64,000 bases of DNA from NCBI GenBank assembly GCA_041395105.1, contig JAWLBB010000004.1, positions 124,001-188,000 of the forward strand, read 5' to 3'. The notes below the pieces were generated by a model that was not told the DNA's origin, made no database searches, and was given only the letters and a program-made list of their open reading frames with translations. The position numbers and the translations under genes are program-made. Of the stretch, positions 8,801 through 16,849 are shown in pieces (positions within the stretch are counted from its first letter, which is position 1; each line of letters begins with the position of its first letter). The DNA is from Opitutaceae bacterium (GTDB taxonomy: Bacteria; Verrucomicrobiota; Verrucomicrobiia; Opitutales; Opitutaceae).

Positions 8801-9340
8801 ATGAAAATGAAGGATGTGGGAGACGAGGTCTTTGACGTGGTCAACGAAAGGGACGAGGTGATCGGTCAGGAGCGCCGGTCCGAGGTCCACCGAAAGGGGC
8901 TCAGGCACCGGGCTGTCCATATTCTCTTTTTCAATCCGCGCGGCGAGGTCTTCCTGCAGAAGCGTTCCACAATCAAGGACACCTGGCCGGGGCGATGGGG
9001 CTCATCAGCCTCCGGTCACCTCGATGCGGGGGAGGACTACGATGCCTGCGCGGTTCGCGAGGTGCGGGAGGAACTCGGCTGGGAGATCGGGAGCCCGCTG
9101 AGCCCCCTTGCCCGGATCAGAGCCTGCCGGGAAACCGGTCAGGAATTTGTCCGGGTCTATCGAGGGGAAGCGGAGGGCCCGTTCGTGCTGCATCCGGACG
9201 AGATCGAGGAGGGGCGGTGGTTTGCTCCGGCGGAGGTGGATCGCCTGGTGGCGGCGGGCGACGCGGTCTGTGCCCCGGCACTTGCCTTGATCTGGTCGAT
9301 CGTGAAGCGAAACAGTCAGGGCGAAGGAGCTGCGGGTTGA
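8801..9340 (+). CDS. NUDIX hydrolase, isopentenyl-diphosphate-isomerase-like subgroup
   Basis: 179 residues from ATG 8801, chosen because AAGGAAGG lies directly upstream and because the longer frame would run into the divergent neighbour. The NUDIX box is complete: Gly72-x5-Glu78-x7-Arg86-Glu87-x2-Glu90-Glu91-x-Gly93. The opening DEVFDVVNERDEVIG and the VFLQKRS segment are those of the subgroup that resembles type 1 IPP isomerase and includes YfcD-like hydrolases. It probably cleaves a nucleoside-diphosphate-linked compound with Mg2+. The Cys and Glu set needed for true isomerase activity is not apparent, so hydrolase is the safer call. Confidence 0.85.
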   Translation: MKMKDVGDEVFDVVNERDEVIGQERRSEVHRKGLRHRAVHILFFNPRGEVFLQKRSTIKDTWPGRWGSSASGHLDAGEDYDACAVREVREELGWEIGSPLSPLARIRACRETGQEFVRVYRGEAEGPFVLHPDEIEEGRWFAPAEVDRLVAAGDAVCAPALALIWSIVKRNSQGEGAAG

Positions 9341-9412
9341 TCCCGTTGAGTTGATGGATTGAGTGGATCCCGTTCTTGTGACAATGGAGCGGATCGGTTC
9401 TTCTTTTCCTCC

Positions 9413-10030
9413 ATGGCACTGACGGTCCTCAATCACCCGGTTGCAAAACACCTGCTGACCCGTCTGCGGGATCGAACGACGGATGCGGCGACTTTCCGAG
9501 CGCTCTGTCATCGACTGACCACCTTCCTCGTCATCGAGGCGACCCGCGATCTGGAGACCTGTCCGGACCAGGTCGAAACGCCGCTTGAGAGCTTCGAGGG
9601 TTCGGCCCTTGCCCGGGAATTGGTGGTGGTTCCGATCCTGAGGGCGGGATTGGGCATGCTGCACACGGTCACCGATCTCTTCCCGAAGGTGGCGGTCGGC
9701 TACGTGGGTTTGGAGCGCGATCACCAAACGGCCGAGGCGCGATCGTATTACTGCAAACTTCCACCTCTCGAGGGGCGCTGTGTCCTGGTGGTGGATCCGA
9801 TGCTGGCCACCGGGGGGTCGGCCGAACAGGCCATCGCCCTGCTCAAGGATGCCGGTGGGAACGATGTACGGCTGATCGCCATGGTGGCCGCACCGGAAGG
9901 GGTGGCCCGGGTGGAGGCGAGTTTTCCGGAAGTGGCGATTTTCACGGCCGGGCTGGACCGTGGTCTGGACGAGCGGAAGTACATCCGCCCGGGCCTCGGG
10001 GATTTCGGCGACCGTCTCTACGGAACCTGA
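9413..10030 (+). CDS. upp: Uracil phosphoribosyltransferase
   Basis: 205 residues from the ATG at 9413 (an upstream TTG frame adds a non-homologous 18 residues). It converts uracil and PRPP to UMP in pyrimidine salvage. Family features: VVVPILRAGLGML (71-83), the PRPP-binding loop DPMLATGGSA (129-138), and the C-terminal uracil-binding GLGDFGDRLYGT. Length fits the family (about 208). It stands alone between the NUDIX gene and prfC. Confidence 0.96.
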   Translation: MALTVLNHPVAKHLLTRLRDRTTDAATFRALCHRLTTFLVIEATRDLETCPDQVETPLESFEGSALARELVVVPILRAGLGMLHTVTDLFPKVAVGYVGLERDHQTAEARSYYCKLPPLEGRCVLVVDPMLATGGSAEQAIALLKDAGGNDVRLIAMVAAPEGVARVEASFPEVAIFTAGLDRGLDERKYIRPGLGDFGDRLYGT

Positions 10031-10084
10031 TCGCCCTAATTCGAGACTGGCCAGCGGCGCCCGGGTTGGCTCAATTGGGAGCCT

Positions 10085-11686
10085 GTGTCTCTCAATCACG
10101 AGATTTCCCGCCGTCGCACCTTCGCCATCATCTCCCACCCGGATGCCGGCAAGACGACCCTGACCGAGAAGTTCCTCCTCTATGGGGGAGCCCTTCAGCT
10201 GGCCGGCTCGGTCCGTGCCTCCAAGAACCAGCGTTCGGTTACTTCGGACTGGATGGAACTGGAAAAAAAGCGCGGCATCTCGGTGACATCGACCGTCCTT
10301 CAGTTCGAATACCGGGATTGTGCGGTCAACCTCCTGGATACACCGGGGCACAAGGATTTTTCGGAAGACACCTACCGGGTGCTGACGGCCGTGGACGCAG
10401 CCCTTATGGTCATCGACGCCGGAAAGGGCATCGAGACACAGACCCGCAAGCTTTTCGAGGTCTGCCGACAGCGGGGCATTCCCATCTTCACCTTCATGAA
10501 CAAGTGCGACCGGCCGATCCGCGAGCCGCTCGCCCTGGTCGACGAGCTCGAGTCCGTGCTCGGCCTGAAGGCCTGCCCGGTCAATTGGCCTCTCGGCGGC
10601 GGGGTGGACTTCCGTGGTGTCTTTGACCGGCAGAGCCAGTCGGTCCACCTGTTTGAGCGGACCCCGGGCGGTGCCTACCGGTCTCCGGTATCGATCGCCG
10701 GTCTCGACGATCCGTTTGTGGTCAGGAAACTCGATGAATCCATCCGCAATCAGGTCCGGGAGGAGATCGAAATGCTCGACATGGCCGGGGAGTCGTTTGA
10801 CGCCGCCGCAGTCCTCTCCGGTGCCCAGAGCCCGGTTTTCTTCGGCAGTGCGGTCAACAACTTCGGAGTGCAGCTGCTTCTGGATTCCTTTCTCGACCTT
10901 GCGCCCGGCCCCATGGCGCGACGGACCGGTGAACGGACAATCAAGCCCGACAGTCCGACATTTTCCGGTTTCATCTTCAAGATTCAGGCCAACATGGATC
11001 CCAGACATCGGGATCGGCTGGCTTTCATCCGGATCTGTTCCGGGCGTTTTGATCGGGATATGTGGGTGGTCAACGCCAGGACCGGGCGCCGCCACCGACT
11101 GAGCAGTTCACACCGCCTTTTCGGGCAGGAACGCGAGACGATGGACGAGGCCTTCGCCGGCGACATTCTCGGATTGGTCGGACACAGCGATTTCCGGATC
11201 GGAGACACCCTGACCGAAGATCCCGACATCATCTATGCGGAAATGCCCCGCTTCCCTCCGGAATGCTTCGCCTTTCTTTCCAATCCCAACAAATCCAACG
11301 ACAAGCGGTTCCGGAGCGGCTTGGATCAGCTCCTGCAGGAAGGCGTCGTCCAGTCGCTGAATCTCAAGGACTCACTCAACCCGGTGCCGCTGCTGGCCGC
11401 GGTCGGTCCGCTGCAGTTTGACGTTTTCCGTCACCGTCTGGATTTGGAATACGGCGCGGAGTCCCGGCTCGAGTCGGCCTCATGGAGCCTGCTTCGCTGG
11501 CTCGATTTCAAAGGGGCTGAACCCGATTACGATGGATTGGTTCTTCCAAGCGGCGCAGCGGTGGCCTTCGATGCGGCGGGGTCGGCGGTGGTGCTCTTCC
11601 CGAGCGAGTGGATGGTGCGATTCTTCGAGGAAAAGAATGCCGGAGTCGCTCTGCTCACGTCGGCACCGGCTGTTGTTTCAGAATGA
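10085..11686 (+). CDS. prfC: Peptide chain release factor 3 (GTPase)
   Basis: 533 residues, GTG start. RF3 is the class II release factor that recycles RF1/RF2 from the ribosome. The GTPase motifs are clear: HPDAGKTT (18-25), DTPGHKDFSE (85-94) and NKCD (139-142), and the RF3-specific lead-in FAIISHPDAG is present. The downstream beta-barrel and RF3 C-terminal domains (for example PLLAAVGPLQFDVF) are complete, and the length matches E. coli RF3 (529). A stem-loop follows the stop at 11690-11718. Confidence 0.97.
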   Translation: MSLNHEISRRRTFAIISHPDAGKTTLTEKFLLYGGALQLAGSVRASKNQRSVTSDWMELEKKRGISVTSTVLQFEYRDCAVNLLDTPGHKDFSEDTYRVLTAVDAALMVIDAGKGIETQTRKLFEVCRQRGIPIFTFMNKCDRPIREPLALVDELESVLGLKACPVNWPLGGGVDFRGVFDRQSQSVHLFERTPGGAYRSPVSIAGLDDPFVVRKLDESIRNQVREEIEMLDMAGESFDAAAVLSGAQSPVFFGSAVNNFGVQLLLDSFLDLAPGPMARRTGERTIKPDSPTFSGFIFKIQANMDPRHRDRLAFIRICSGRFDRDMWVVNARTGRRHRLSSSHRLFGQERETMDEAFAGDILGLVGHSDFRIGDTLTEDPDIIYAEMPRFPPECFAFLSNPNKSNDKRFRSGLDQLLQEGVVQSLNLKDSLNPVPLLAAVGPLQFDVFRHRLDLEYGAESRLESASWSLLRWLDFKGAEPDYDGLVLPSGAAVAFDAAGSAVVLFPSEWMVRFFEEKNAGVALLTSAPAVVSE

Positions 11687-11689
11687 GGA

Positions 11690-11718
11690 GCCCTGCCAGG
11701 TGCGGGACCTGACAGGGC
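11690..11718 (+). terminator. Stem-loop after prfC, possible terminator
   Basis: A 12-bp arm (gccctgccaggt, 11690-11701) pairs with acctgacagggc (11707-11718) with one mismatch around a 5-base loop. A second perfect 12-base palindrome (cttgccggcaag) follows at 11719-11730. There is no run of T, so this would be a weak or bidirectional terminator between the convergent prfC and 11761-12276 genes. Confidence 0.45.
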
Positions 11719-11760
11719 CTTGCCGGCAAGAGCGGGGTTTCTTCAGCCGGAATCGGGAAC

Positions 11761-12276
11761 TCAGGCGCGGAAGAAGTGCTTAAGCAGCTTGTCGACCGCT
11801 TTGCGGGCGGCGGTGTCGTAGGCCTTGGTGCTCTGCGACGAGCTGACTACGATGGTCGTGTAGGTCCCGACAAACATGCCGAGGTCGATCTTCTGGTCGC
11901 CGTTGGCAATTGTTCCGGAAAAGCGGCATTCGTATTCGCCCATCCGGTTCAGTTCCCAGCTGCTCATCATGATGGTGATGGTCAGATCGCCGGTTTTGCC
12001 GGAATTGTTCGGAACGGTCTCGATATTGACCTTGTAGCCCCCATCGGCAAAGGCCTCCTCGAAGATGCGACCGATTGATGTCCGGCGGTCGGTCTCCGCA
12101 CCCGCGGGATAAAGGCCTCCCATATCGGTGGTGCGGAGCAATTCGACATACTCGACCACGATGTTGGCGTTGTCGGCGATGGGAATCCGCACGTCCGGCT
12201 TCTTGGCGGCCGGGAGTGAAGGCACCGCCATCAGGGCGGCGAAGATGCAGATGTTTTTCAGGGTGTGGTGTGTCAT
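11761..12276 (-). CDS. Exported protein of unknown function
   Basis: 171 residues with an N-terminal signal peptide (hydrophobic NICIFAALMAVPSLPA, probable cleavage near residue 24). The mature part is small and soluble (NANIVVEYVELLRTTD, DLTITIMMSSWELN, STKAYDTAARKAVDKLLKHF). The final helix with paired Ala/Lys residues resembles periplasmic or lipoprotein-like assembly proteins that have a CsgG/GNA1162-type fold, but I cannot name a family. It is convergent with prfC and divergent from the LolA-like gene. Confidence 0.62.
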   Translation of the reverse strand: MTHHTLKNICIFAALMAVPSLPAAKKPDVRIPIADNANIVVEYVELLRTTDMGGLYPAGAETDRRTSIGRIFEEAFADGGYKVNIETVPNNSGKTGDLTITIMMSSWELNRMGEYECRFSGTIANGDQKIDLGMFVGTYTTIVVSSSQSTKAYDTAARKAVDKLLKHFFRA

Positions 12277-12286
12277 GATTTCAGGA

Positions 12287-12320
12287 GATTGGGTTGAAGA
12301 TTGGGTTGAGGATTGGGTCG
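12287..12320. repeat. Short 12-bp tandem repeat, nearly three copies
   Basis: gattgggttgaa, gattgggttgag and gattgggtcg lie head to tail between the divergent start regions of the 11761-12276 and 12378-13163 genes. It could be a binding array or just replication slippage. Confidence 0.6.
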
Positions 12321-12377
12321 CGGCTCGCCTCCGGATCCCCGGCAGGCTTGCACCTGAGTTGATCCTGAATAATACGG

Positions 12378-13163
12378 TTGTTGGTGGGAAGCAGTTTCAA
12401 GGTTTTGGCCTGGTGGGGATTCCTGATCCTTGTCCTCACGGTTCAAGGGGCTGATCTGGACCTGGACGCCATCCTGGCCCGACATCGCGAGGCGATCGGA
12501 GGCACGCAGGCGCTGGGACGGCTGAATACGCTCAGAGCTTCCGGCATCGTGCTGATCAGTCGGCAGCGGGCACCCTACGAGTTATGGGCCGCCTTTCCGA
12601 ACCGCCTGCGGATTGAGAGCACGATTGGGGAGAGGGTGCTGGTCCAGTCTTACGATGGGAAGAATCCGCCCTGGACCTGGTTTCCGGAGACCATCTATGC
12701 GCTTCCGGAGGAAATGAACGAGGTCGAGGCCGGTGAGTTCATCAGCGACGCGGACTTTACCGGCCCCCTGATCAACCCCCGGGGAAAGGGCAACGAATTG
12801 ACGCTTATCGGTGAGGAAACGTTGAATGGACAGAAGGTGTTCCGCCTGAAGTTGGTCGAAGGCGGTGGACAGGAATCGAGCATCCTGATCGACGGGGAGA
12901 GTTTTCTCATTGCCTGCCGGTCGGGCGTCCGCAGGGGAGGAGGGGCGCAGATCGAACTCGACACCTTCTACCTGGATTACCGGAAAGTCGCGGGAGTGAT
13001 GCTGCCGTTTCGGTATGAGGTCTATCGCGGGACGAGCCTGGTCCGGACCGTCCTGGTCCAATCGATGGAGGGTAATGTGCCGATACCGCCGGCACTTTTC
13101 GGGATGCCTGAGGGTCCGGATCCGGTGAAGGCCCGGATCGAGATCGAAGCACGGCGGCCCTGA
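12378..13163 (+). CDS. LolA-like outer-membrane lipoprotein-sorting-type protein
   Basis: 261 residues. The start is uncertain: TTG 12378, TTG 12381 and GTG 12384 are consecutive, and no ATG precedes the signal peptide (VLAWWGFLILVLTVQGA). The mature region opens with LDAILARHREAIGG and continues as an LolA/LolB-fold protein: PYELWAAFPNRLRIES, QKVFRLKLVEGGG and a late MLPFRYEVYRG. Such proteins are periplasmic, hydrophobic-cavity proteins, often annotated as outer-membrane lipoprotein-sorting proteins. No LolCDE genes are near. A role in carrying a lipid or lipoprotein is plausible but not shown. Confidence 0.65.
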   Translation: MLVGSSFKVLAWWGFLILVLTVQGADLDLDAILARHREAIGGTQALGRLNTLRASGIVLISRQRAPYELWAAFPNRLRIESTIGERVLVQSYDGKNPPWTWFPETIYALPEEMNEVEAGEFISDADFTGPLINPRGKGNELTLIGEETLNGQKVFRLKLVEGGGQESSILIDGESFLIACRSGVRRGGGAQIELDTFYLDYRKVAGVMLPFRYEVYRGTSLVRTVLVQSMEGNVPIPPALFGMPEGPDPVKARIEIEARRP

Positions 13164-13317
13164 TCGGCACCCCGCACCGTCCGGCGTTCTCACTTCCGGT
13201 CGGATGCCGCTGTTCAATTCGGAAGCCGGAGTTGCGTATCCGTCCGCGGGCAACTAGTGTGCGGCTTCTGAAACGATGGTCGTGGAGACCGTCTCCCGAA
13301 AGAAAGGTGATTCGATT

Positions 13318-13701
13318 ATGGTCTATACCGTCCTGAGTAAAAAGAGCCTGGATCAAGTCTGTGCGGATCTGGAGGTCGCTGTCCCCGCCCACAAGTTTGG
13401 ACTGATCGGCAAACACGATCTGCGCCAGACCATGGCGAAGAAGGGTGTGGCTTTTGATCGTGAATGCCGGGTCTATGAGGTCTGCAACCCTCATCAGGCC
13501 AAGAAGGTGCTCGAGGCCAAGATGGAGATATCGACCGCGCTGCCCTGTCGGATTTCGGTCTACGAAGAGGGCGGCAAGGTCGTCCTCGCCACCATCAAGC
13601 CGGAAAAGATGCTGGGCATGTATGACGTGCCGTCACTGGCCCCAGTCGCAAGCGAAGTCGAGCAGTCCATGATGGCGATCATGAAGGACGCCGCCGGCTG
13701 A
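13318..13701 (+). CDS. DUF302 family protein
   Basis: 127 residues from ATG 13318, which has the ribosome binding site AGAAAGGTGA at the right distance; the longer frame from 13276 adds 14 unrelated residues. DUF302 features: KSLDQVCADLEVAVPAHKFG near the start, VYEVCNPHQAKKVLEAK, PCRISVYEEGGKVVLA, and the end with LAPVASEVEQSM. Members are small cytosolic alpha/beta proteins of unknown biochemical role, often in genomes with sulfur or metal metabolism. The call is by pattern; function is unknown. Confidence 0.82.
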   Translation: MVYTVLSKKSLDQVCADLEVAVPAHKFGLIGKHDLRQTMAKKGVAFDRECRVYEVCNPHQAKKVLEAKMEISTALPCRISVYEEGGKVVLATIKPEKMLGMYDVPSLAPVASEVEQSMMAIMKDAAG

Positions 13702-13711
13702 GCTCACCCGC

Positions 13712-13755
13712 GACGGATAGGGGGTCATTGCTGTGACGGATAAGGGGTCATTGCT
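13712..13755. repeat. Direct repeat of 21 bp, two copies
   Basis: gacggatagggggtcattgct (13712-13732) and gacggataaggggtcattgct (13735-13755) differ at one position. The second copy runs into the left arm of the long inverted repeat at 13742-13809, so the whole block looks like a partially duplicated mobile repeat. Confidence 0.8.
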
Positions 13756-13809
13756 TGACTCTTGACAAAAGGCCACCGGCTTTTGTCAAGAGTCAAGCAA
13801 TGACCCCTT
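13742..13809. repeat. Perfect 30-bp inverted repeat with 8-base loop
   Basis: Left arm 13742-13771 (starts AAGGGGTCATTGCTTGAC) and right arm 13780-13809 are exact reverse complements; the loop is gccaccgg. It fills the space between the DUF302 gene and ribB. Such GGGGTC-containing palindromes are common as miniature elements mobilised in trans by IS200-like REP-associated transposases; that link is inferred, since no transposase is in the window. It may also terminate DUF302 transcription. Confidence 0.9.
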
Positions 13810-13867
13810 TGGCCCCGAGTTTTGGGGTTCCCATTGGGAGGCGGTTGGCTAGAGTCCGGGTTTTGCC

Positions 13868-14983
13868 ATGGCCGAACAGATCAACAAGAGCCCTTTCGAC
13901 TCGGTGGAATCCGCGATTGCGGCGATTGCGGCGGGGGAACTGATCGTCGTTGTCGACGACGAGTGCCGGGAGAATGAAGGCGACCTCATCATGGCGGCCG
14001 ACAAGGCCACTCCGGAGACCGTCAATCGCATGATCCGTGACGGCCGGGGGCTGATCTGCGTGCCGATGCCCGGCTTCCAATTGGAGCGTCTGGGCATTCA
14101 CCCGATGGTGCAGGAAAACCGGGAGTCCCACCGGACCGATTTCGGCGTTTCCGTGGACGCCACCGAGGGAATTTCCACGGGTATCAGCGCCTATGACCGG
14201 TGTCGTACTATACGATTGCTGGCTGGTGCGGAAACCAAGCCGCATGAACTCGTCCGTCCCGGTCATGTTTTCCCTCTGCGCGCGCGTCCGGGTGGCGTGC
14301 TGCAGCGGGCCGGACATACCGAGGCGGCGGTCGATCTGGCGGTCCTCGCCGGGCTGAATCCATGCGGGGTCCTCTGCGAGATCCTCAATGAGGACGGCAC
14401 CATGGCCCGGCTGCCCGAGTTGATCGAGTTCAAGACGAAATTCGGACTGAAGCTGATCTCCATTGCCGACCTGATCGAATACCGTTTCAGCCGGGAGCGC
14501 CTGGTCGAGCGGATCGCGCGGCAAGCCCTGGCCACGGAGTGGGGCGACTTTGAACTGCACGTCTTCCGCAATATCCTCGACAACCGCCGACATTTCGCGG
14601 TCACCAAGGGTTCCCTCGATGAAAAGCCGACCCTGGTCCGGGTGCACAGCGAGAATGTACTCGGAGACATCTTCCGATCCAGTGACATCGCCAGTCGGCA
14701 TTCGGTGGAGCGAGCCATGCAACGGATTGCGGCGGAAGGCCGCGGGGTGCTTGTCTATATCGAACAGCCCAACAGCGGACTCTCGATGGAGAAACCCGAC
14801 CAATCGGCGCCGGGCCGGGTTCAGGCGGCCTCGATGAACCTGAGGGATTATGGGGTGGGGGCACAGATCCTCGCTTCTCTGGGGCTCAAGGAGATCCGTC
14901 TTCTCTCGAGCTCAAGCCGGAACCTGGTGGGGCTCGACGGTTACGGCCTGAAGATCGTTGAAAAGGTTTCGCTGAACGCCTGA
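13868..14983 (+). CDS. ribB: 3,4-dihydroxy-2-butanone-4-phosphate synthase with degenerate GTP cyclohydrolase II domain (RibBX-like)
   Basis: 371 residues. The N-terminal domain (about 10-205) is a full DHBP synthase of riboflavin synthesis, with VDDECRENEGDL (29-40), GISTGISAYDR (101-111) and RPGHVFPLRARPGGVL (130-145). The C-terminal half aligns with GTP cyclohydrolase II but has lost the zinc site: where active enzymes have HSEC...RCDCG it reads HSENVLGDIFRSSDI (260-274), and there is no cysteine after residue 170. It therefore probably supplies only the DHBP product, like the RibBX proteins described in other bacteria, and a separate RibA is expected elsewhere. No FMN riboswitch is visible upstream. 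Confidence 0.9.
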   Translation: MAEQINKSPFDSVESAIAAIAAGELIVVVDDECRENEGDLIMAADKATPETVNRMIRDGRGLICVPMPGFQLERLGIHPMVQENRESHRTDFGVSVDATEGISTGISAYDRCRTIRLLAGAETKPHELVRPGHVFPLRARPGGVLQRAGHTEAAVDLAVLAGLNPCGVLCEILNEDGTMARLPELIEFKTKFGLKLISIADLIEYRFSRERLVERIARQALATEWGDFELHVFRNILDNRRHFAVTKGSLDEKPTLVRVHSENVLGDIFRSSDIASRHSVERAMQRIAAEGRGVLVYIEQPNSGLSMEKPDQSAPGRVQAASMNLRDYGVGAQILASLGLKEIRLLSSSSRNLVGLDGYGLKIVEKVSLNA

Positions 14984-15004
14984 CCCTTTCGTTCCGGCGA
15001 CCTC

Positions 15005-15964
15005 TCAGGGATGGTCCTTCCGGAGGTGCTCTCCGAGCCGTTCGTATCCAAAATCATCGGTCAAATCCCGCCAGACCGTGTGGATGTGATTGGCGTCATT
15101 CTGGGTGTTGTCGTATTCGATCAGAAAGGACGCACCGTGAATCCGGTAGTAGTGTCCCTGGCCCGGCAGAAGTCCCCCGGCCCAGGCGAAGCGGATCGCG
15201 GCTTCGGCCGGCGGCCCGATCCGTTCGAGCGCGAGCGCCGTGAGCCCGGGTTCCCATTGATCAAGGTGCAGCCGGATCAGGGACCAGAGGGTATTCTGCT
15301 CATCCGCGGTCAGATCGCGGTCGCGGATGCCCGCAGCTTCCGGAATCCGCGGACGCGGATCGGTGCCGGATAGAATCTCGGGATAGGCTGTCTCGTCGAT
15401 GATGGCCTCCGCCCGCTGGACAGGTTCAAGGGAGAGGATGAGGGCCCGGGCGAGATCCTCCTCGGCCGGCAGGGCGCGGCGCCCCGTCTCCGGACCATGG
15501 GGAACCCGGGCCGGGTTGGCTCCCCAGAAGGCCGGGGTGATTGAGGCGCCGCCGCGTCCGTCCGAGGTGTAGTTCAGGGAAAGGTGATGACCTTCGATCC
15601 GCCAACCCCACGGAGCGGTTGCGGAGGGGGCTCCGAATACGGTGAAGAAATAGAGTTGGGGGTCGCGAAAGCGGGTGTTGCCTTCGATCCGTCCGAGAAT
15701 GCCTTCGAACTCCATGATGGCACGGGCTCGGGCTGCCCCGGATTCACTGAGGGTCGCGTCGAGAAGGGTGAAAGCGGCTTTGCGCTGGACATCGGACATC
15801 GACTTCAGGCCTAGCCCTGCGCGCGGGCGTGGGATAAAGCTCCAGTCGACGCGATTGGCATCGTCGAAGCTCCGCTGGGCGAGTTCCCGGGAGGGACGAT
15901 CGAGCGAATTGAGGAACCGGATGGCGGCGGCGGCCAGAGTTGAAGGGTCGTGTGCCTGGGTCAT
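15005..15964 (-). CDS. DUF3500 family protein
   Basis: 319 residues, no signal peptide in this copy. The DUF3500 pattern is clear: AAAAIRFLNSLDRPSRELA near the start, WSFIPRPRAGL, then LYFFTVFGAP, WGWRIEGHHLSLNY, and near the end GHYYRIHGASFLIEYDNTQN followed by HIHTVWRD. Function of the family is unknown; members occur widely in Bacteroidota, Verrucomicrobiota and Planctomycetota. The His- and aromatic-rich segments suggest an enzyme. Convergent with ribB (21 bases between stops). Confidence 0.85.
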   Translation of the reverse strand: MTQAHDPSTLAAAAIRFLNSLDRPSRELAQRSFDDANRVDWSFIPRPRAGLGLKSMSDVQRKAAFTLLDATLSESGAARARAIMEFEGILGRIEGNTRFRDPQLYFFTVFGAPSATAPWGWRIEGHHLSLNYTSDGRGGASITPAFWGANPARVPHGPETGRRALPAEEDLARALILSLEPVQRAEAIIDETAYPEILSGTDPRPRIPEAAGIRDRDLTADEQNTLWSLIRLHLDQWEPGLTALALERIGPPAEAAIRFAWAGGLLPGQGHYYRIHGASFLIEYDNTQNDANHIHTVWRDLTDDFGYERLGEHLRKDHP

Positions 15965-16074
15965 GTGGTTTGGGCGACCTCCAACGGGGCAGTGGATGCG
16001 CCTCGCGGTGATGCAGATTCAGAAAGACTGGCGGAAGGGTTGCGGGAGCGGTCAATTCTTGCGAGCCTGGATTG

Positions 16075-16764
16075 ATGAATACGCATCTGCGGGCGGAATT
16101 GCTTCAATTGTATGCGGATCTTCGGGTGGCGGATGTGCGCGACGGCATGGACGTGATGGGTTATCATCACACCGGATCGGTCAGTCCGGTGATCCGTCCC
16201 CTCTGGCGGACACGGGCCGTGGGCATCGCCCGGACGGCGCGCTACCTGCCTTTTGCGGGTCGTGTGCCTGAACTGGGTCCCGAGGAATACGCCGCCTGGT
16301 CCGGGCGGTATTATGGCGAAGTCTGTCGCTATCCCTGGATGGAGACGATTGAGGAGGGGGACTTCATGGTCATTGACCTGAGCGGGGTATCTGCCGGCTT
16401 GATGGGGTCTGAGAATACCCTGAATGCCCTGCGTCGCGGGATTCGGGGATTCGTGTCCAGTGCCGGGGTGCGCGACACCGATGAGATCATCCGGCAGAAG
16501 GTGCCCTTCTGGAGTGCTGCGGTCGCCCAGTCGATGGTGCAGGGCCGGCTCCAGTACGACGGTCACGATGTGCCCATCGCCGTGGGCGGGGTGACGGTCT
16601 GTCCGGGCGATGTCGTGGTGGCGGATGGGGACGGTGTCATCGTGGTGCCCTCGGCCATCGCAAAGGACGTTGCGCTCCATGCCGGCGCCGAACATGCCCG
16701 GGATAGGGAGGCGCGTCGCCGGCACTATGAAGCGCTCGGCTGGGATGTCGACGAAACCGTTTAG
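16075..16764 (+). CDS. RraA-like family protein (HMG/CHA aldolase-type fold)
   Basis: 229 residues from ATG 16075 (the preceding TTG is not needed). It has the RraA/class II aldolase-like pattern: LRVADVRDGMDVMG near the start, GSENTLNALRRGIRGFVSSAGVRD in the middle (metal and substrate binding D at the end), and GGVTVCPGDVVVADGDGV at the end. The family includes RNase E regulator RraA and 4-hydroxy-4-methyl-2-oxoglutarate aldolases. No aromatic-degradation genes are nearby, so a decarboxylase/aldolase of a sugar-acid or keto-acid pathway is as likely as RNase control. Confidence 0.82.
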   Translation: MNTHLRAELLQLYADLRVADVRDGMDVMGYHHTGSVSPVIRPLWRTRAVGIARTARYLPFAGRVPELGPEEYAAWSGRYYGEVCRYPWMETIEEGDFMVIDLSGVSAGLMGSENTLNALRRGIRGFVSSAGVRDTDEIIRQKVPFWSAAVAQSMVQGRLQYDGHDVPIAVGGVTVCPGDVVVADGDGVIVVPSAIAKDVALHAGAEHARDREARRRHYEALGWDVDETV

Positions 16765-16849
16765 TGGAGGACCGGAATCGGTCCGTCAGGGTTGAACCCT
16801 CAAGTCCTTGAAGTAGGGCGCGGTTGAGCGACGTCCCCGCCGTTGCGAC

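Noticed and set aside
8801..9340. Type 1 isopentenyl-diphosphate isomerase
   Set aside because: The protein has the full NUDIX catalytic box and lacks a clear isomerase Cys/Glu set, so a hydrolase is the better call.
13702..13867. FMN riboswitch ahead of ribB
   Set aside because: The 166-base gap is occupied by the direct and inverted repeats; no conserved FMN-aptamer segments (AGGGA..., GATTC...) were found.
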